The position numbers and the translations under genes were made by a program. A DNA stretch of 64,000 nt from an uncultured Marvinbryantia sp. (GTDB lineage Bacteria; Bacillota; Clostridia; Lachnospirales; Lachnospiraceae). Under the pieces are notes generated by a model. That model was given only the letters and a program-made list of their open reading frames with translations, searched no databases and was not told where the DNA came from. Position 1 is the first letter of the stretch. Every line of letters begins with the position of its first letter. This document shows, one piece after another, positions 1-9,229 of this stretch. The DNA lies in the NCBI GenBank assembly GCA_934408725.1, contig CAKRVB010000010.1:8684-72683 (forward strand), read 5' to 3'.

Positions 1-585
1 AGTTATGAGAAAAAAGTCATTTTCTCTCAGACTATCCCAATGGAGTATGTCTGCCACCTTTTTGAAGCAGCTCACAGCCATGGCATTCATATTCAGACCT
101 ATGATGACACACAGGTAGTGGCAGAGGCTGAAAATGAAGATCTGTATGAGTACTGCCGCAATACCAGTATGACTTATAGGGTTGTTTCATCCATCTGCGA
201 GGCACTTACCACAGATCCTTACAAGGTTCTGGTCGTCGATTATCAGCACCATGAAACTCTGATTCAGTTTCAGAAAGATATCAGCGACTGGGCACAGGGA
301 AAAATCGATGATTACTTTTCCTGCGACTCCCTGCTGGAGATCATTGCACCAGGCATTTCCAAAGGCAACGCTATCCTGCGGTTATGTGAACAGCTTCAGA
401 TTCCACTGGAGCATACCATTTCTGCCGGAGATGCTGACAATGATATTTCCATGCTGCAGACCACTCCGGTCAGTGTGGTCATGAAGAACGCCGATGCGCA
501 TATGCATGCCTACGCCACTTATATTACCGAGCATGACAACAATCATGATGGAGTGGCAGAGGCTATATATAAGTTTATGATATAA
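1..585 (+). CDS. HAD superfamily Cof-type phosphatase, 3' part
   Basis: This is the C-terminal part of a Cof-type haloacid dehalogenase phosphatase; the reading frame is open to base 1, so the start lies before the window. The visible part holds cap-domain sequence and then the HAD core end: a KGNAI segment (motif III lysine) followed by GDADNDISML (motif IV acidic residues that bind magnesium). Family members dephosphorylate sugar phosphates or flavin/pyridoxal nucleotides in the cytoplasm; the substrate cannot be read from sequence. It is followed after 18 bp by pyruvate kinase with its own AGCGAGG ribosome site, so the two are probably co-transcribed. The family call is firm, the substrate unknown. 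Confidence 0.85.
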   Translation, partial: SYEKKVIFSQTIPMEYVCHLFEAAHSHGIHIQTYDDTQVVAEAENEDLYEYCRNTSMTYRVVSSICEALTTDPYKVLVVDYQHHETLIQFQKDISDWAQGKIDDYFSCDSLLEIIAPGISKGNAILRLCEQLQIPLEHTISAGDADNDISMLQTTPVSVVMKNADAHMHAYATYITEHDNNHDGVAEAIYKFMI

Positions 586-603
586 GAAAGCGAGGACACA
601 ATT

Positions 604-2034
604 ATGAAAAAGACAAAAATCATCTGTACTCTTGGTCCATCTACTGACAAGCCAGGCATCCTGGAAGCGTTAATTGATTCTGGTATGGATGTTGCAAGAT
701 TTAACTTTTCTCACGGAGATCACGAGGAACAGAAAAAACGGTTTCTGGAACTGAAGCATGCCAGAAATAAGGCAAAAAAACCGATTGCCGCACTTCTGGA
801 CACTAAGGGTCCTGAAATCCGTCTGAAAGATTTTAAAGAAGGGAAAGTCATTCTGGAAAAAGGCCAGACTTTCTCACTTACTACCCGTGATATTGAAGGT
901 GACGCTTCAGCTGTTGCCATTACCTATACCAACCTGCTTCATGATGTAAAACCAGGTGATAATATTCTGATTGATGACGGACTGATCGGGCTGACCGTCA
1001 AAGAAATCACCGATACCGACATTGTCTGTACCGTAGAGAATCCTGGCCCTGTATCCAACCATAAAGGTGTGAATGTTCCAAACGTATCTCTGACCATGCC
1101 GTTTATCAGTCCAAAAGATCATGATGATATCCTTTTCGGTATTAAAATGGGCTACGACTTTATTGCCGCTTCTTTCACAAGAACTGCCAGTGATATTCTG
1201 GAAATCCGCAAGATTCTGGAAGCGGAAAATTGCGATACAATCCGCATCATTGCAAAGATTGAGAACAAAGAAGGGGTAGATAATATCGATGAAATTCTGA
1301 AAGTTGCTGATGGTATCATGGTAGCCCGTGGCGATATGGGTGTGGAGATCCCTTTGGAAGATCTTCCTGTTATCCAGAAAAGTCTGATTAAAAAGGCCAT
1401 GTTTGCAGGCAAAATTGTCATCACAGCAACGCAGATGCTGGATTCCATGATAAACAATCCACGTCCTACCAGAGCTGAGACTACTGATGTCGCCAATGCA
1501 ATCTTCGATGGAACCAGTGCCATTATGCTTTCCGGTGAAACTGCTGCCGGCAAATATCCGGTGGAAACCCTGCAGACTATGGTACGTATTGCCGAAAGAA
1601 CCGAACGTTCCATCAATTATGTCAATCGATTTAATCACCGGTCTACTGCATCCAATCATGACAATGTAACGGAAGCCATTTCCTATGCTACCTGTTCCAC
1701 TGCTCATGACTTAAATGCAGCCGCCATTGTAACCGTTACCAAATCAGGAAGTACCGCTCAGATGATCGCCAAATTCCGTCCGGACAGCCCGATCATCGGA
1801 TGTGCCACACATCCACATGTATGTCGCCAGCTGAGCCTTTGCTGGGGTGTCATCCCAATTCAGACAAAAGAAGAACAGGATACTTTCGAACTGTTCGAAC
1901 ACTCCATTGACGAAGCTGTTCGTGCCGGTCTGTTAAAAGAAGGTGATGTGGCAGTTATTACCGCAGGTGTTCCTCTTGGTCGTCCTGGAACCACCAACCT
2001 GATCAACGTACATGTGGTTGGGGAAGAATACTAA
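604..2034 (+). CDS. pyk: Pyruvate kinase
   Basis: Pyruvate kinase converts phosphoenolpyruvate and ADP to pyruvate and ATP, the last step of glycolysis. The 476 residues match the compact bacterial form without the extra C-terminal PEP-utilising domain found in many Bacilli. RFNFSHG (residues 32-38) is the conserved N-terminal substrate loop, and the IAKIENKEGVDNIDEIL segment carries the catalytic lysine and metal-binding glutamate. ARGDMGVEIP and the following TATQMLDSM segment are also standard. The start is set by AGCGAGG eight bases upstream of ATG. A strong hairpin follows directly. The product is clear. Confidence 0.97.
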   Translation: MKKTKIICTLGPSTDKPGILEALIDSGMDVARFNFSHGDHEEQKKRFLELKHARNKAKKPIAALLDTKGPEIRLKDFKEGKVILEKGQTFSLTTRDIEGDASAVAITYTNLLHDVKPGDNILIDDGLIGLTVKEITDTDIVCTVENPGPVSNHKGVNVPNVSLTMPFISPKDHDDILFGIKMGYDFIAASFTRTASDILEIRKILEAENCDTIRIIAKIENKEGVDNIDEILKVADGIMVARGDMGVEIPLEDLPVIQKSLIKKAMFAGKIVITATQMLDSMINNPRPTRAETTDVANAIFDGTSAIMLSGETAAGKYPVETLQTMVRIAERTERSINYVNRFNHRSTASNHDNVTEAISYATCSTAHDLNAAAIVTVTKSGSTAQMIAKFRPDSPIIGCATHPHVCRQLSLCWGVIPIQTKEEQDTFELFEHSIDEAVRAGLLKEGDVAVITAGVPLGRPGTTNLINVHVVGEEY

Positions 2035-2042
2035 AACACTAT

Positions 2043-2088
2043 AAAAGAAAATATCCCGGATGTTCTACACAGCCGGGATATTCTTTTA
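2043..2088. terminator. Bidirectional Rho-independent terminator
   Basis: Arms AATATCCCGG (2050-2059) and CCGGGATATT (2073-2082) form a GC-rich stem with a 13-base loop. A-rich sequence on the left and T-rich sequence on the right let it end both pyruvate kinase (+) and the converging AAA-ATPase gene (-), whose stop codon lies in the right tail. Confidence 0.85.
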
Positions 2089-3672
2089 TATATTCCATTT
2101 TTCTATTTTACAGGTATGCACTTTCTTAGTCTTATCATAATTAACCCCTACTAATAGCAAATTCCCCTGATATTCTTTCAAAGCTGCTACATATCGCTTT
2201 TCTTTTATCTGTCGTATTGCACCGCATATATCTTTATCCCATTTGAGTTCTACCACTAATGCTGGTTTATCTGCATACATTTTTCTTGGTATAAAGCAAA
2301 TATCCGCATACCCTTTACCTGTCGGCAACTCACGGATCATTGTATAATACTCTCTTGCGAAATAAAAAGCCAGACTAATCGTACAACTCAATGAATTTTC
2401 ATCATTGTACTGAAGAATAGATATTTCCTGATGCGCCTGTTCAATTCCAGCTGCTACTGTCTCTTCATCCTGATTCCACACTGCTTCCAGCAACTTTCTG
2501 GAATCATTCACCGACCGCATTACCTCATTCCAGCTCATAGTACTGATCGCATTTACATATTCCTGAGACACTTCCCTGTTGGGAATTAAAACCTTCTCTT
2601 TCTCACTGTCATAGGTCAGATATCCCAAATGAACCAGCAGCGTCAATACATCATCCTTTGATGTAAAGGTCGTCATATCATTGCTAAATGTTCCTGTATT
2701 GATCCGTACACGTCCGCCTGCCAGCATCTCTATTACTGCATCTTTTAAGCCATCTATATTCATCTGAATATAAATCTTTAATGCTTCATAAGTCTCTGTT
2801 TGATTCCAATATGGTCCGAACTTATGTCGCAGCATAGATTCCACCACTGATTTTGGACTGTACATGGAAAAATATTGATTACCAGATACCCCATGGTTCA
2901 CCAGCCCATATCCGTTGTACCATGCTTTCGCTTCCTCAAAATCCATACCATACTTCTGACACAACTCTTTTACTTCCATCTCTGTAAATCCAAAGAACTC
3001 TGCAAGATCTCCCGGATCTGTCATGGAATACTCTGTAAACATATTCAATGCAGAATGAGTACCATATTTCTTTATCGGAAGTATCCCTGTCATATAGGCT
3101 AACGCCACATACGCTTTATCTTTCAGCCACATGCGCAGGAAATCCAGATACTGCTTCTGCGCTTCCCCATCTTCCTTATATTCCCGGAACAGGCAATCCC
3201 ACTCGTCTATCAGAATAACAAACGGATGTCGGGTCTGCGCATATACATCCTGCATGGCAAAGATCAGATTGCTTTCATGCACATATTTCGGATATTTGTA
3301 CTTCAATTCCTGAATCAGTCTTGTCTGCAAAAGATGCAACATCTCCCGCACGCTTCCTGTACAGCTCAGGAAATCCTGCATATTGATTTTTATCACATCA
3401 TACTGATTCAAGTGTTCACAGAAAGACTCTGCCCTGCTGATCTCCAGATTTTCAAATAATTCTGCTGTATTTTCTCCCCGATCATAATAAGCAGCCAGCA
3501 TATTTGCCGCCATGGACTTTCCAAATCTCCGTGGTCTGCTGATACACATGAACTTCTGCTGTGTTCGAAGTGCAGCATTGGTCTTTTCAATCAATCTTGT
3601 TTTATCAATATAGATCTTTGAATTCAAACTCTCCTGAAATTCAACGGAACCTGGATTCAGATAAGTTCCCAT
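2086..3672 (-). CDS. AAA-ATPase-like / PD-(D/E)XK nuclease protein
   Basis: A 528-residue protein of the two-domain family seen in many copies in gut anaerobes: an N-terminal AAA-ATPase-like domain (PF09820 type) and a C-terminal PD-(D/E)XK nuclease-like domain (PF08011 type). Residues 46-53, RPRRFGKS, are the degenerate Walker A; FVILIDEWD near residue 155 is Walker B. Near the C terminus, GYADI and VVELKW supply the D...ExK nuclease pattern. The start is placed at ATG 3672 because AGGAGGT lies just upstream and a promoter with its -10 at 3701-3706 would exclude a start further out. The cellular role of the family is not established; a mobile or defence origin is possible but not shown here. 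Confidence 0.8.
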   Translation of the reverse strand: MGTYLNPGSVEFQESLNSKIYIDKTRLIEKTNAALRTQQKFMCISRPRRFGKSMAANMLAAYYDRGENTAELFENLEISRAESFCEHLNQYDVIKINMQDFLSCTGSVREMLHLLQTRLIQELKYKYPKYVHESNLIFAMQDVYAQTRHPFVILIDEWDCLFREYKEDGEAQKQYLDFLRMWLKDKAYVALAYMTGILPIKKYGTHSALNMFTEYSMTDPGDLAEFFGFTEMEVKELCQKYGMDFEEAKAWYNGYGLVNHGVSGNQYFSMYSPKSVVESMLRHKFGPYWNQTETYEALKIYIQMNIDGLKDAVIEMLAGGRVRINTGTFSNDMTTFTSKDDVLTLLVHLGYLTYDSEKEKVLIPNREVSQEYVNAISTMSWNEVMRSVNDSRKLLEAVWNQDEETVAAGIEQAHQEISILQYNDENSLSCTISLAFYFAREYYTMIRELPTGKGYADICFIPRKMYADKPALVVELKWDKDICGAIRQIKEKRYVAALKEYQGNLLLVGVNYDKTKKVHTCKIEKWNI

Positions 3673-3700
3673 GCTGTACACCTCCTGCCTGTTTCTTATC

Positions 3701-3729
3701 ATTATAACTTGCGTACATTGTGATTGCAA
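3701..3729 (-). promoter_or_regulatory. Sigma-A-type promoter of the AAA/PD-(D/E)XK gene
   Basis: On the minus strand TTGCAA (-35, 3724-3729) and a perfect TATAAT (-10, 3701-3706) are 17 bases apart. Transcription would begin near 3694, giving a short leader to ATG 3672. Confidence 0.75.
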
Positions 3730-3734
3730 CTCAT

Positions 3735-5045
3735 TTAATTCCAGCTTTCCGGCACAATTCCTATGATATCATCCATCTCCAGCATCTTCAGCATATCTGC
3801 TTTTGTCGCTACGCAGACAAATCCACAAGAGCTGATACCATTCTCCTCAATATAATCCGCTATACTCTTGTCAAATACGCTACTTGTATATTCCTCCATC
3901 ATATTGACAAATTTGTGCTGGTCTCCCATATATCGCAGCATGCTGACCAGATGCTGGGTCATCACCGATTCATCCTGCAGCTTCTGCTCCGCCTTCTCAT
4001 AATCTGCATCATCGTATCCTTCTTTTTCATATAGGGTCAATTCCGGATATTTTTCATTCCATGCTACCGGTACCAATGCCTGTGGCGCATCACCGGCATA
4101 TCCAACCACTTCTCCCCCATCCTCACTGCCATACACAGCGACCCAGACCAGTGATGGCCAGACATCCTGTTCTTTCAGGGAATCCATGATCTCATTTACT
4201 TCTGTAAATGTCTTTGGCCGGTCAAAGGACACATAAGCCTGATACATGGTATGATCATCTTTCAGTTCATCAATGGCCGCCTTCCCGTCCTCCAATGTTC
4301 CGTAAAACCAGCGATTGTAAATCGTCAATTCTCCATCTTCTTCGGTCACATTTTCTTTCATCTGAGATACGAAATCCCGATCCCGGTCCAGTCCATATCC
4401 CACAAAATAATTGACCGGAACTCCCTGAAGATAATCTGGATTATACAGCTCCAGTTTGCCCTTTCGAATCTGTCCGGCTGTGGTAGTTCCCCGCTTCGTT
4501 CCAAAACTGATGACTGGAGATATCAAAAGCTGATAGTTTCCATATCCATTAGAAAATGCCTGCACATTATCACAGACTTTGCACGGAAGACTCAGTTCTG
4601 CATATACATGAAAATCCACCCCGATCTGAGAATAGGAAGTCTGATAAGTAATATCTCCCGACTTCGTCTCCAATATCTCGGTTTTCGCCGGATTATAGTA
4701 AAGCGAAGACATCAGTGGTGACATGCCAAACTGTACAAAGAGAACTACTGCCAGCACGACTCCACCTACCGCCATTCCCATTCTTCGAAAACTTCTGTGA
4801 ATGGATTTTTTTACATAGGCTTCAAACTCTTTTGCTGAGACGGTATTCTGCTCCATCTTCTCTTTTGCATCTGTCTGTTCACCACTGTCTTTACTGAAAA
4901 AATCCTCATCCAGATCGTCCATCAGCCGGTCTGCCAGATAATCACTGATGGCTTCTGTCTTTTCAATCTCTGCCTCTACTTCTTTTGTTTCTTCTTCCGT
5001 CAGCTGATGCTTCTTATATCGTTCTATCTTTTCTCTATAGCTCAT
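3735..5045 (-). CDS. Anti-sigma factor, membrane-anchored
   Basis: A 436-residue protein with a cytoplasmic N-terminal region rich in acidic residues, one transmembrane helix (about residues 90-108) and a large extracellular C-terminal domain with the features of sigma-regulator proteins of Firmicutes (N-terminal PF13800-like, C-terminal PF13791-like). It would hold the ECF sigma factor encoded just upstream in an inactive state until a surface signal arrives. ATG 5045 is preferred over 5051 because GGAGGG then sits eight bases away. The start overlaps the end of the sigma gene by 11 bases, indicating translational coupling. The partner sigma is inferred from position. Confidence 0.75.
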   Translation of the reverse strand: MSYREKIERYKKHQLTEEETKEVEAEIEKTEAISDYLADRLMDDLDEDFFSKDSGEQTDAKEKMEQNTVSAKEFEAYVKKSIHRSFRRMGMAVGGVVLAVVLFVQFGMSPLMSSLYYNPAKTEILETKSGDITYQTSYSQIGVDFHVYAELSLPCKVCDNVQAFSNGYGNYQLLISPVISFGTKRGTTTAGQIRKGKLELYNPDYLQGVPVNYFVGYGLDRDRDFVSQMKENVTEEDGELTIYNRWFYGTLEDGKAAIDELKDDHTMYQAYVSFDRPKTFTEVNEIMDSLKEQDVWPSLVWVAVYGSEDGGEVVGYAGDAPQALVPVAWNEKYPELTLYEKEGYDDADYEKAEQKLQDESVMTQHLVSMLRYMGDQHKFVNMMEEYTSSVFDKSIADYIEENGISSCGFVCVATKADMLKMLEMDDIIGIVPESWN

Positions 5046-5526
5046 ATCCATCGCCCTCCATCTCATTTCGCAGCTGCTTTTTCGCCCGATATGCCAGCAC
5101 CCGTACATTTTCCGATGTCAATGATAGAACTGCTGCAATCTCTTTGATACTCATTTCTGAAAAATAAAACAATTCCAGTATCTCCCTCTGTCTGTCCGAC
5201 AGCTTCATCATGGCCTGATACAGTTGCTTTTTCTGCTCATTCTGTATGATGTTTCCAAGAATGGTCTTGTCAGACACTGCCAGTTGCTCACCCAGTTCTG
5301 TCTCCCGGTTTCGTTTTCGTAATTCATTCAAACAGGTATTTCTGGCTACTTTGTAAAGCCAGGCCCGTATGTTGGTATGAGAATCTGAAAGAGAGAGAAG
5401 CGCTTTTAAGAATACATCCTGCATCAGATCTTCTGCCTGCTCCCTGCTCTTACACAGAGAATACAGATACAGATAGATCTCCGATGCATAGCGCCCGTAA
5501 AACTGACGCAGCATCTCACTGTCCAT
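5035..5526 (-). CDS. ECF-type RNA polymerase sigma factor
   Basis: A 163-residue sigma factor with region 2 (LYLYSLCKSREQAEDLMQDV, core binding and -10 recognition) and region 4 (LSDRQREILELFYFSEMSI, helix-turn-helix for the -35). Length and lack of region 3 are typical of ECF sigmas. The start at 5526 follows a very strong GGAGGGAGGAG ribosome site; an upstream in-frame extension lacks one. It overlaps the anti-sigma gene, so the pair forms one regulatory unit. Target promoters cannot be read here, though ECF systems often activate their own operon. Confidence 0.88.
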   Translation of the reverse strand: MDSEMLRQFYGRYASEIYLYLYSLCKSREQAEDLMQDVFLKALLSLSDSHTNIRAWLYKVARNTCLNELRKRNRETELGEQLAVSDKTILGNIIQNEQKKQLYQAMMKLSDRQREILELFYFSEMSIKEIAAVLSLTSENVRVLAYRAKKQLRNEMEGDGYEL

Positions 5527-5704
5527 AAGCACTCCTCCCTCCTCTTTTGTTCTTCTATAGATATAACACATCAAGATGGAGTTTGTTACAATATTTTTCT
5601 TTTTATCGTTCTGTTTTGTTTTTCTGTGCCGAAATACAAATATAAATGATATATACCACTCCAACGAACAGCATCAAATTCTGAGGCATCCATTCCTCTC
5701 TGAA

Positions 5705-6838
5705 TTATTCTTCCGGATCTATCTGAATGCGAAACGGTTCTCCCACTTCTTTCCAGCCATAATTTTCTTCTGCGGGTGGAATAAACCTCTCTCCCCACTC
5801 ATATTCATCATCTTCTTGGCTGTCAACCTGTTTATACTCTATTTTCCGTTCATAAAGCTGCAATTCCAGATAACTGCAATCTTTATCTGCCAGAGACATC
5901 TGAAGTTTATCATCCGGTATGGATTCTCCTGATTCATAATCTCCTACAAAATCAGAACGAAATTCCAGATCATCAGAATCCCATCTTGTCTGCAATTCCA
6001 TAGATACCGGATTTCCAAAGTTATCCTTTCCCTTTAATTTATACTCATAATCCATCCAAAACTCCAGGTCTCGATCCTCATCTGCCAGCGGGACATTGAT
6101 TACAGTATAGAGATCATTCATAGTCAGTTCCTGCAATCTCATTTTTCCAGAAGGGAACTTCGGCATAGGAATCTCTATATCCAGTTCCTGTGTCCTCGTT
6201 TTTGCTTCCAGAGCCTTTGCATCTACGATAAAATCAAACGCAACTTCTGCTATACTGCCTGTATCATCCAGTCCTACTCCTGTCCCAGGATCTTTTCCGG
6301 CTTCTACTACTAAATGGACTTTAGCCGTTCCATCTGTCAATATATCTTCTGAATATCTTTCCACATAGATGAACTCACCACTTTTACCCGTACTGTAAGT
6401 TTCCTCAATCGGATGAAAAACTTTTCCATCAAAAGTTGTCTTTTCACTGTTGATCCATGATGCCAGTGTCCCATCCGGCATCACAATATTAGCTTCCACC
6501 ATCAGTATACGCTCATCTGCAATGGCTTCTTTTAAGGTTACGGTAATCCCATTTTTCGTCTGGCTCTGTTCCTGAATATCTGACGTATAGCTCAGTAAAT
6601 CTTTCTGGAATCCCATAATTCTTCCAATCTCGCTGGTGATCTTTTCCACCGTTGCCTGTACAATCGGACTTCTGAATGCAGCCATTCCCAGAATAAATAC
6701 AAGCAGCACACAGGCTATCTTTCGACTATAAAACTGCAACACTGGATATTTCCTCGGATGCCATTCTTTTCCAGCCTCCTCAATCATCTGATCACTGATA
6801 TTTCCAAACTCTTCTGAAAAATTGAATTCTTTCTTCAT
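5705..6838 (-). CDS. DUF4179-like membrane protein, probable anti-sigma
   Basis: A 377-residue protein with a short cytoplasmic N terminus, one transmembrane helix (about residues 40-56) and a long extracellular beta-rich C-terminal part with the pattern of DUF4179 proteins, which commonly act as anti-sigma factors for the sigma gene beside them. ATG 6838 is chosen because AAGGAGGGG lies seven bases upstream. Its start overlaps the upstream sigma gene by ATGA (4 bases). The architecture matches that of the neighbouring 3735-5045 product but the extracellular sequence is different, so the two probably sense different signals. The anti-sigma role is inferred from family and context. Confidence 0.75.
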   Translation of the reverse strand: MKKEFNFSEEFGNISDQMIEEAGKEWHPRKYPVLQFYSRKIACVLLVFILGMAAFRSPIVQATVEKITSEIGRIMGFQKDLLSYTSDIQEQSQTKNGITVTLKEAIADERILMVEANIVMPDGTLASWINSEKTTFDGKVFHPIEETYSTGKSGEFIYVERYSEDILTDGTAKVHLVVEAGKDPGTGVGLDDTGSIAEVAFDFIVDAKALEAKTRTQELDIEIPMPKFPSGKMRLQELTMNDLYTVINVPLADEDRDLEFWMDYEYKLKGKDNFGNPVSMELQTRWDSDDLEFRSDFVGDYESGESIPDDKLQMSLADKDCSYLELQLYERKIEYKQVDSQEDDEYEWGERFIPPAEENYGWKEVGEPFRIQIDPEE

Positions 6839-7389
6839 CGGAACCCCTCCTTCTGTAAGATACGCTGCAGTTTCTTCCTGTTTCTGCACAGATTGGTTTT
6901 GATGCACCCTTCGGAAACCTTATGTCTTTTGGCAATCTCTCTGATCGAATCCAGATACCAGTACCGCCGGATAAAAATATCTCGGTCTGTCTCAGACAAT
7001 TTCTTTAAAAACTGTTCGATGACCTGCATCAGTTCTTTTCTGGCTATCTCTTCCTCCACGGAATAAACGCCATTTAATTCTTCCATCTCGTCGCACAGAT
7101 CCGCTATGTGCGTATCCGGCCGTCTCACTGCCCGTTTCTTTCGAAACAGATCGATTGCCTGTCTTCTGGTAATTCTCCCTACAAATGCAGACAATACCGA
7201 AGGTCTGTGAGGCGGTATTGTCTTCCACGCTGCATACCAGGTACTGCTTAAGCATTCCTCTGAGTCCTCATGATTCTCCAGAAGATTCCATGCGATCTTA
7301 TAACAGTATCCGGAATACTTATTACTTAGTTCCGTCACCGCCCGTTCTTCCCTTTTCCAAAATAAATCAATGATTTGTGTATCTTCCAC
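6835..7389 (-). CDS. ECF-type RNA polymerase sigma factor
   Basis: A 184-residue sigma factor. Region 2 spans about residues 20-90 (NHEDSEECLSSTWYAAW and a basic AIDLFRKKRAVRR segment) and region 4 about residues 125-180 (LSETDRDIFIRRYWYLDSI, then a DNA-recognition helix ending KTNLCRNRKKL). AGGAGGAAAAGGTGG precedes the ATG. It is four-base coupled to the DUF4179-like gene. Upstream lies a block of four hairpins (7431-7579) with no clear housekeeping promoter, which would suit control by the sigma itself or by a structured site. Confidence 0.87.
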   Translation of the reverse strand: MEDTQIIDLFWKREERAVTELSNKYSGYCYKIAWNLLENHEDSEECLSSTWYAAWKTIPPHRPSVLSAFVGRITRRQAIDLFRKKRAVRRPDTHIADLCDEMEELNGVYSVEEEIARKELMQVIEQFLKKLSETDRDIFIRRYWYLDSIREIAKRHKVSEGCIKTNLCRNRKKLQRILQKEGFR

Positions 7390-7430
7390 CTTTTCCTCCT
7401 GTTTCTTCCATTCTGTAATCTGATTTTATC

Positions 7431-7579
7431 ATAGTATCTGTTCAGTATCTTCACAGATACTATGCCAAAATTCAATAAAATTGCCTCTGGCAATGGAATT
7501 TTGGCGTGTATGTCTCGGGATTTTGGCATGTTCATGCCAAAACACCTCGCGGGATAGTGAATCATGAACAATCACTATC
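7431..7579. repeat. Array of four adjacent inverted repeats
   Basis: The non-coding stretch 7390-7705 (about 316 bp) contains four back-to-back perfect or near-perfect hairpins: ATAGTATCTG/CAGATACTAT (7431-7440/7454-7463), GCCAAAATTC/GAATTTTGGC (7464-7473/7496-7505), TTTTGGCATG/CATGCCAAAA (7521-7530/7534-7543) and GATAGTGA/TCACTATC (7553-7560/7572-7579). The core TGCCAAAA recurs in both orientations in two of them. It could be a REP-like or miniature element, an operator cluster, or a structured RNA leader for the sigma gene. No coding capacity is seen. Confidence 0.7.
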
Positions 7580-7620
7580 TTCTACTTTATAAGTCGTATC
7601 TTTTTTCAAAAGGTTACCAG

Positions 7621-7664
7621 AAAAATAAAAAAAGTTCAGTTTCCTGAATTTCAGGATTCTGAAC
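7621..7664 (-). terminator. Rho-independent terminator of the MoxR/VWA operon
   Basis: GTTCAG (7634-7639) pairs with CTGAAC (7659-7664), with an inner CCTGAA/TTCAGG stem. On the minus strand it is followed by a T-rich tail at 7621-7633. It lies about 40 bp past the stop of the MoxR gene. Confidence 0.8.
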
Positions 7665-7705
7665 CTTTTCTTTCTCGTTTCTATCTGACAGCTGCCATTC
7701 TGTAT

Positions 7706-9217
7706 TTACTCTATCATCTCTTCGATCTCATTCAGTTCCTGCATAATTCCTTTCTGGCGTTCGCTGAACAGCAGGCTCTTGTTATACTGATAGTAGCGGT
7801 CGCAGCCGTTCTGATCCACATACCAGACTGCATAGTAGTCGGTATTTAATTCTGTCAGGAAAATAACCATTTCCTGGCTGTCTCCAAAGGTCTTTTCCAT
7901 AAAGTCGAACGCATAATTCAACACCTGATCGGCAGCTTCGATCATCTGTTCTCTCTGCTGTGTCTCCGCTGCAAATTTTTCCTTGATGCATGCAAAGGCT
8001 TCCTCACCGTCCAGGTGTGCTGTCTTAACTTCATCCCGATATGATTCCAGTCTCTGCTGAATCTGCATTCTCCTGTGCAGGCTGTCTTTATCCAGCTGTT
8101 CTGCCTTTTTCAGCTGCTCCGTTTCTGCCTCATACTGCTGACACAGGTCTTCAAAAATACCGGATACCTGCTCTGTCTCCATCCGACTCTTTACCTGCTT
8201 CATTTTCTCATATAATTCTGTCACCAGCGCATCCACCTCAGAGGACTTACGGAAATATTCATGGAGTCTTGCGATCAACAGGCCAATGACACTGAGTTTT
8301 TCATCAAAGGCCGCTCTTCGGATCTTATCGCATGCTTCTTCGGTGATATGGCCCTGCAGGATCTCTTCTACCTTATAATCCTTCTGGTACTTGTAATACA
8401 GCTCCAGATAATTGGCAAAATCTTTTGCAATCTTCCAGTGCTGAATATACTGATACACTACCTCTCGATCCATCGGAAGTCCCAGATCTTCATAGACGCC
8501 GATCATCTGGGACAAATCCTCCCATCCACGGGCAGTAGCAAAGAGCTTACCATCTACCGTGGTCTCCACCCGATAGAAGTTCTCTTTCTTCAATTCCAGA
8601 TAAGAGATCACTGCCTGATGAACCCCTGCCTGATATGCATATTCCTTCCAGACGGAAAAATCGGCTTCCACATCGATCTTTTTGATACGATCCAGCGTCA
8701 CCACATCGAATTCCCGCACCGAGCGGTTGTATTCTGGTGGATTTCCTGCTGCCACGATTACCCAGCCTTCCGGCACCTTCTGATTACCAAAGGTCTTACA
8801 CTGCAGGAACTGCAGCATAGTCGGAGCCAGCGTCTCGGATACACAGTTGATCTCATCAATAAAAAGTATCCCTTCTTTTAAGCCGGTCTGCTCAATCTTC
8901 TCATAAACCGATGCGATAATCTCACTCATGGTATATTCCGTTACGGAATAGGTCTTACCACCAAATTCCTTTTCCCGGATAAACGGCAGGCCTACCGCAC
9001 TCTGTCTGGTATGATGCGTGATGGTATAAGACACCAGTGCCACCTTGCATTCCCTTGCCACCTGTTCCATGATCTGGGTTTTCCCGATTCCAGGAGGTCC
9101 GATCAGCAGCAGCGGTCTCTGACGGATCGCCGGTATACGGTACTCTCCATATTCATTTTTGCTCAAATATGCATGGATCGAATGTTCGATCTCTTCTTTT
9201 GCTCTCTTGATATTCAT
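7706..9217 (-). CDS. MoxR-type AAA+ ATPase (pair A)
   Basis: A 503-residue AAA+ ATPase of the MoxR/AAA_5 group. GPPGIGKT (residues 40-47) is Walker A; GILFIDEINC near residue 120 is Walker B; a sensor-1-like VAAGNPPEYN follows. The C-terminal third is extended and rich in charged helices, predicted coiled coil, beyond the usual MoxR length of about 320. MoxR ATPases act with VWA-domain partners as chaperones that activate or load cofactors into target complexes. The VWA partner (9230-10570) is 12 bp upstream in the same operon. GAGGAG precedes the start. The client is unknown. Confidence 0.85.
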   Translation of the reverse strand: MNIKRAKEEIEHSIHAYLSKNEYGEYRIPAIRQRPLLLIGPPGIGKTQIMEQVARECKVALVSYTITHHTRQSAVGLPFIREKEFGGKTYSVTEYTMSEIIASVYEKIEQTGLKEGILFIDEINCVSETLAPTMLQFLQCKTFGNQKVPEGWVIVAAGNPPEYNRSVREFDVVTLDRIKKIDVEADFSVWKEYAYQAGVHQAVISYLELKKENFYRVETTVDGKLFATARGWEDLSQMIGVYEDLGLPMDREVVYQYIQHWKIAKDFANYLELYYKYQKDYKVEEILQGHITEEACDKIRRAAFDEKLSVIGLLIARLHEYFRKSSEVDALVTELYEKMKQVKSRMETEQVSGIFEDLCQQYEAETEQLKKAEQLDKDSLHRRMQIQQRLESYRDEVKTAHLDGEEAFACIKEKFAAETQQREQMIEAADQVLNYAFDFMEKTFGDSQEMVIFLTELNTDYYAVWYVDQNGCDRYYQYNKSLLFSERQKGIMQELNEIEEMIE

Positions 9218-9229
9218 AATCCGACTCCT

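Noticed and set aside
907..1707. Long open frame on the minus strand inside pyruvate kinase
   Set aside because: It is antisense to a clear pyk gene, has no ribosome site or recognisable domain, and arises from codon bias.
5035..7389. The tandem sigma factors as part of the mobile element
   Set aside because: They lie 18 kb outside the ICE boundary, among chromosomal genes with the same base composition.
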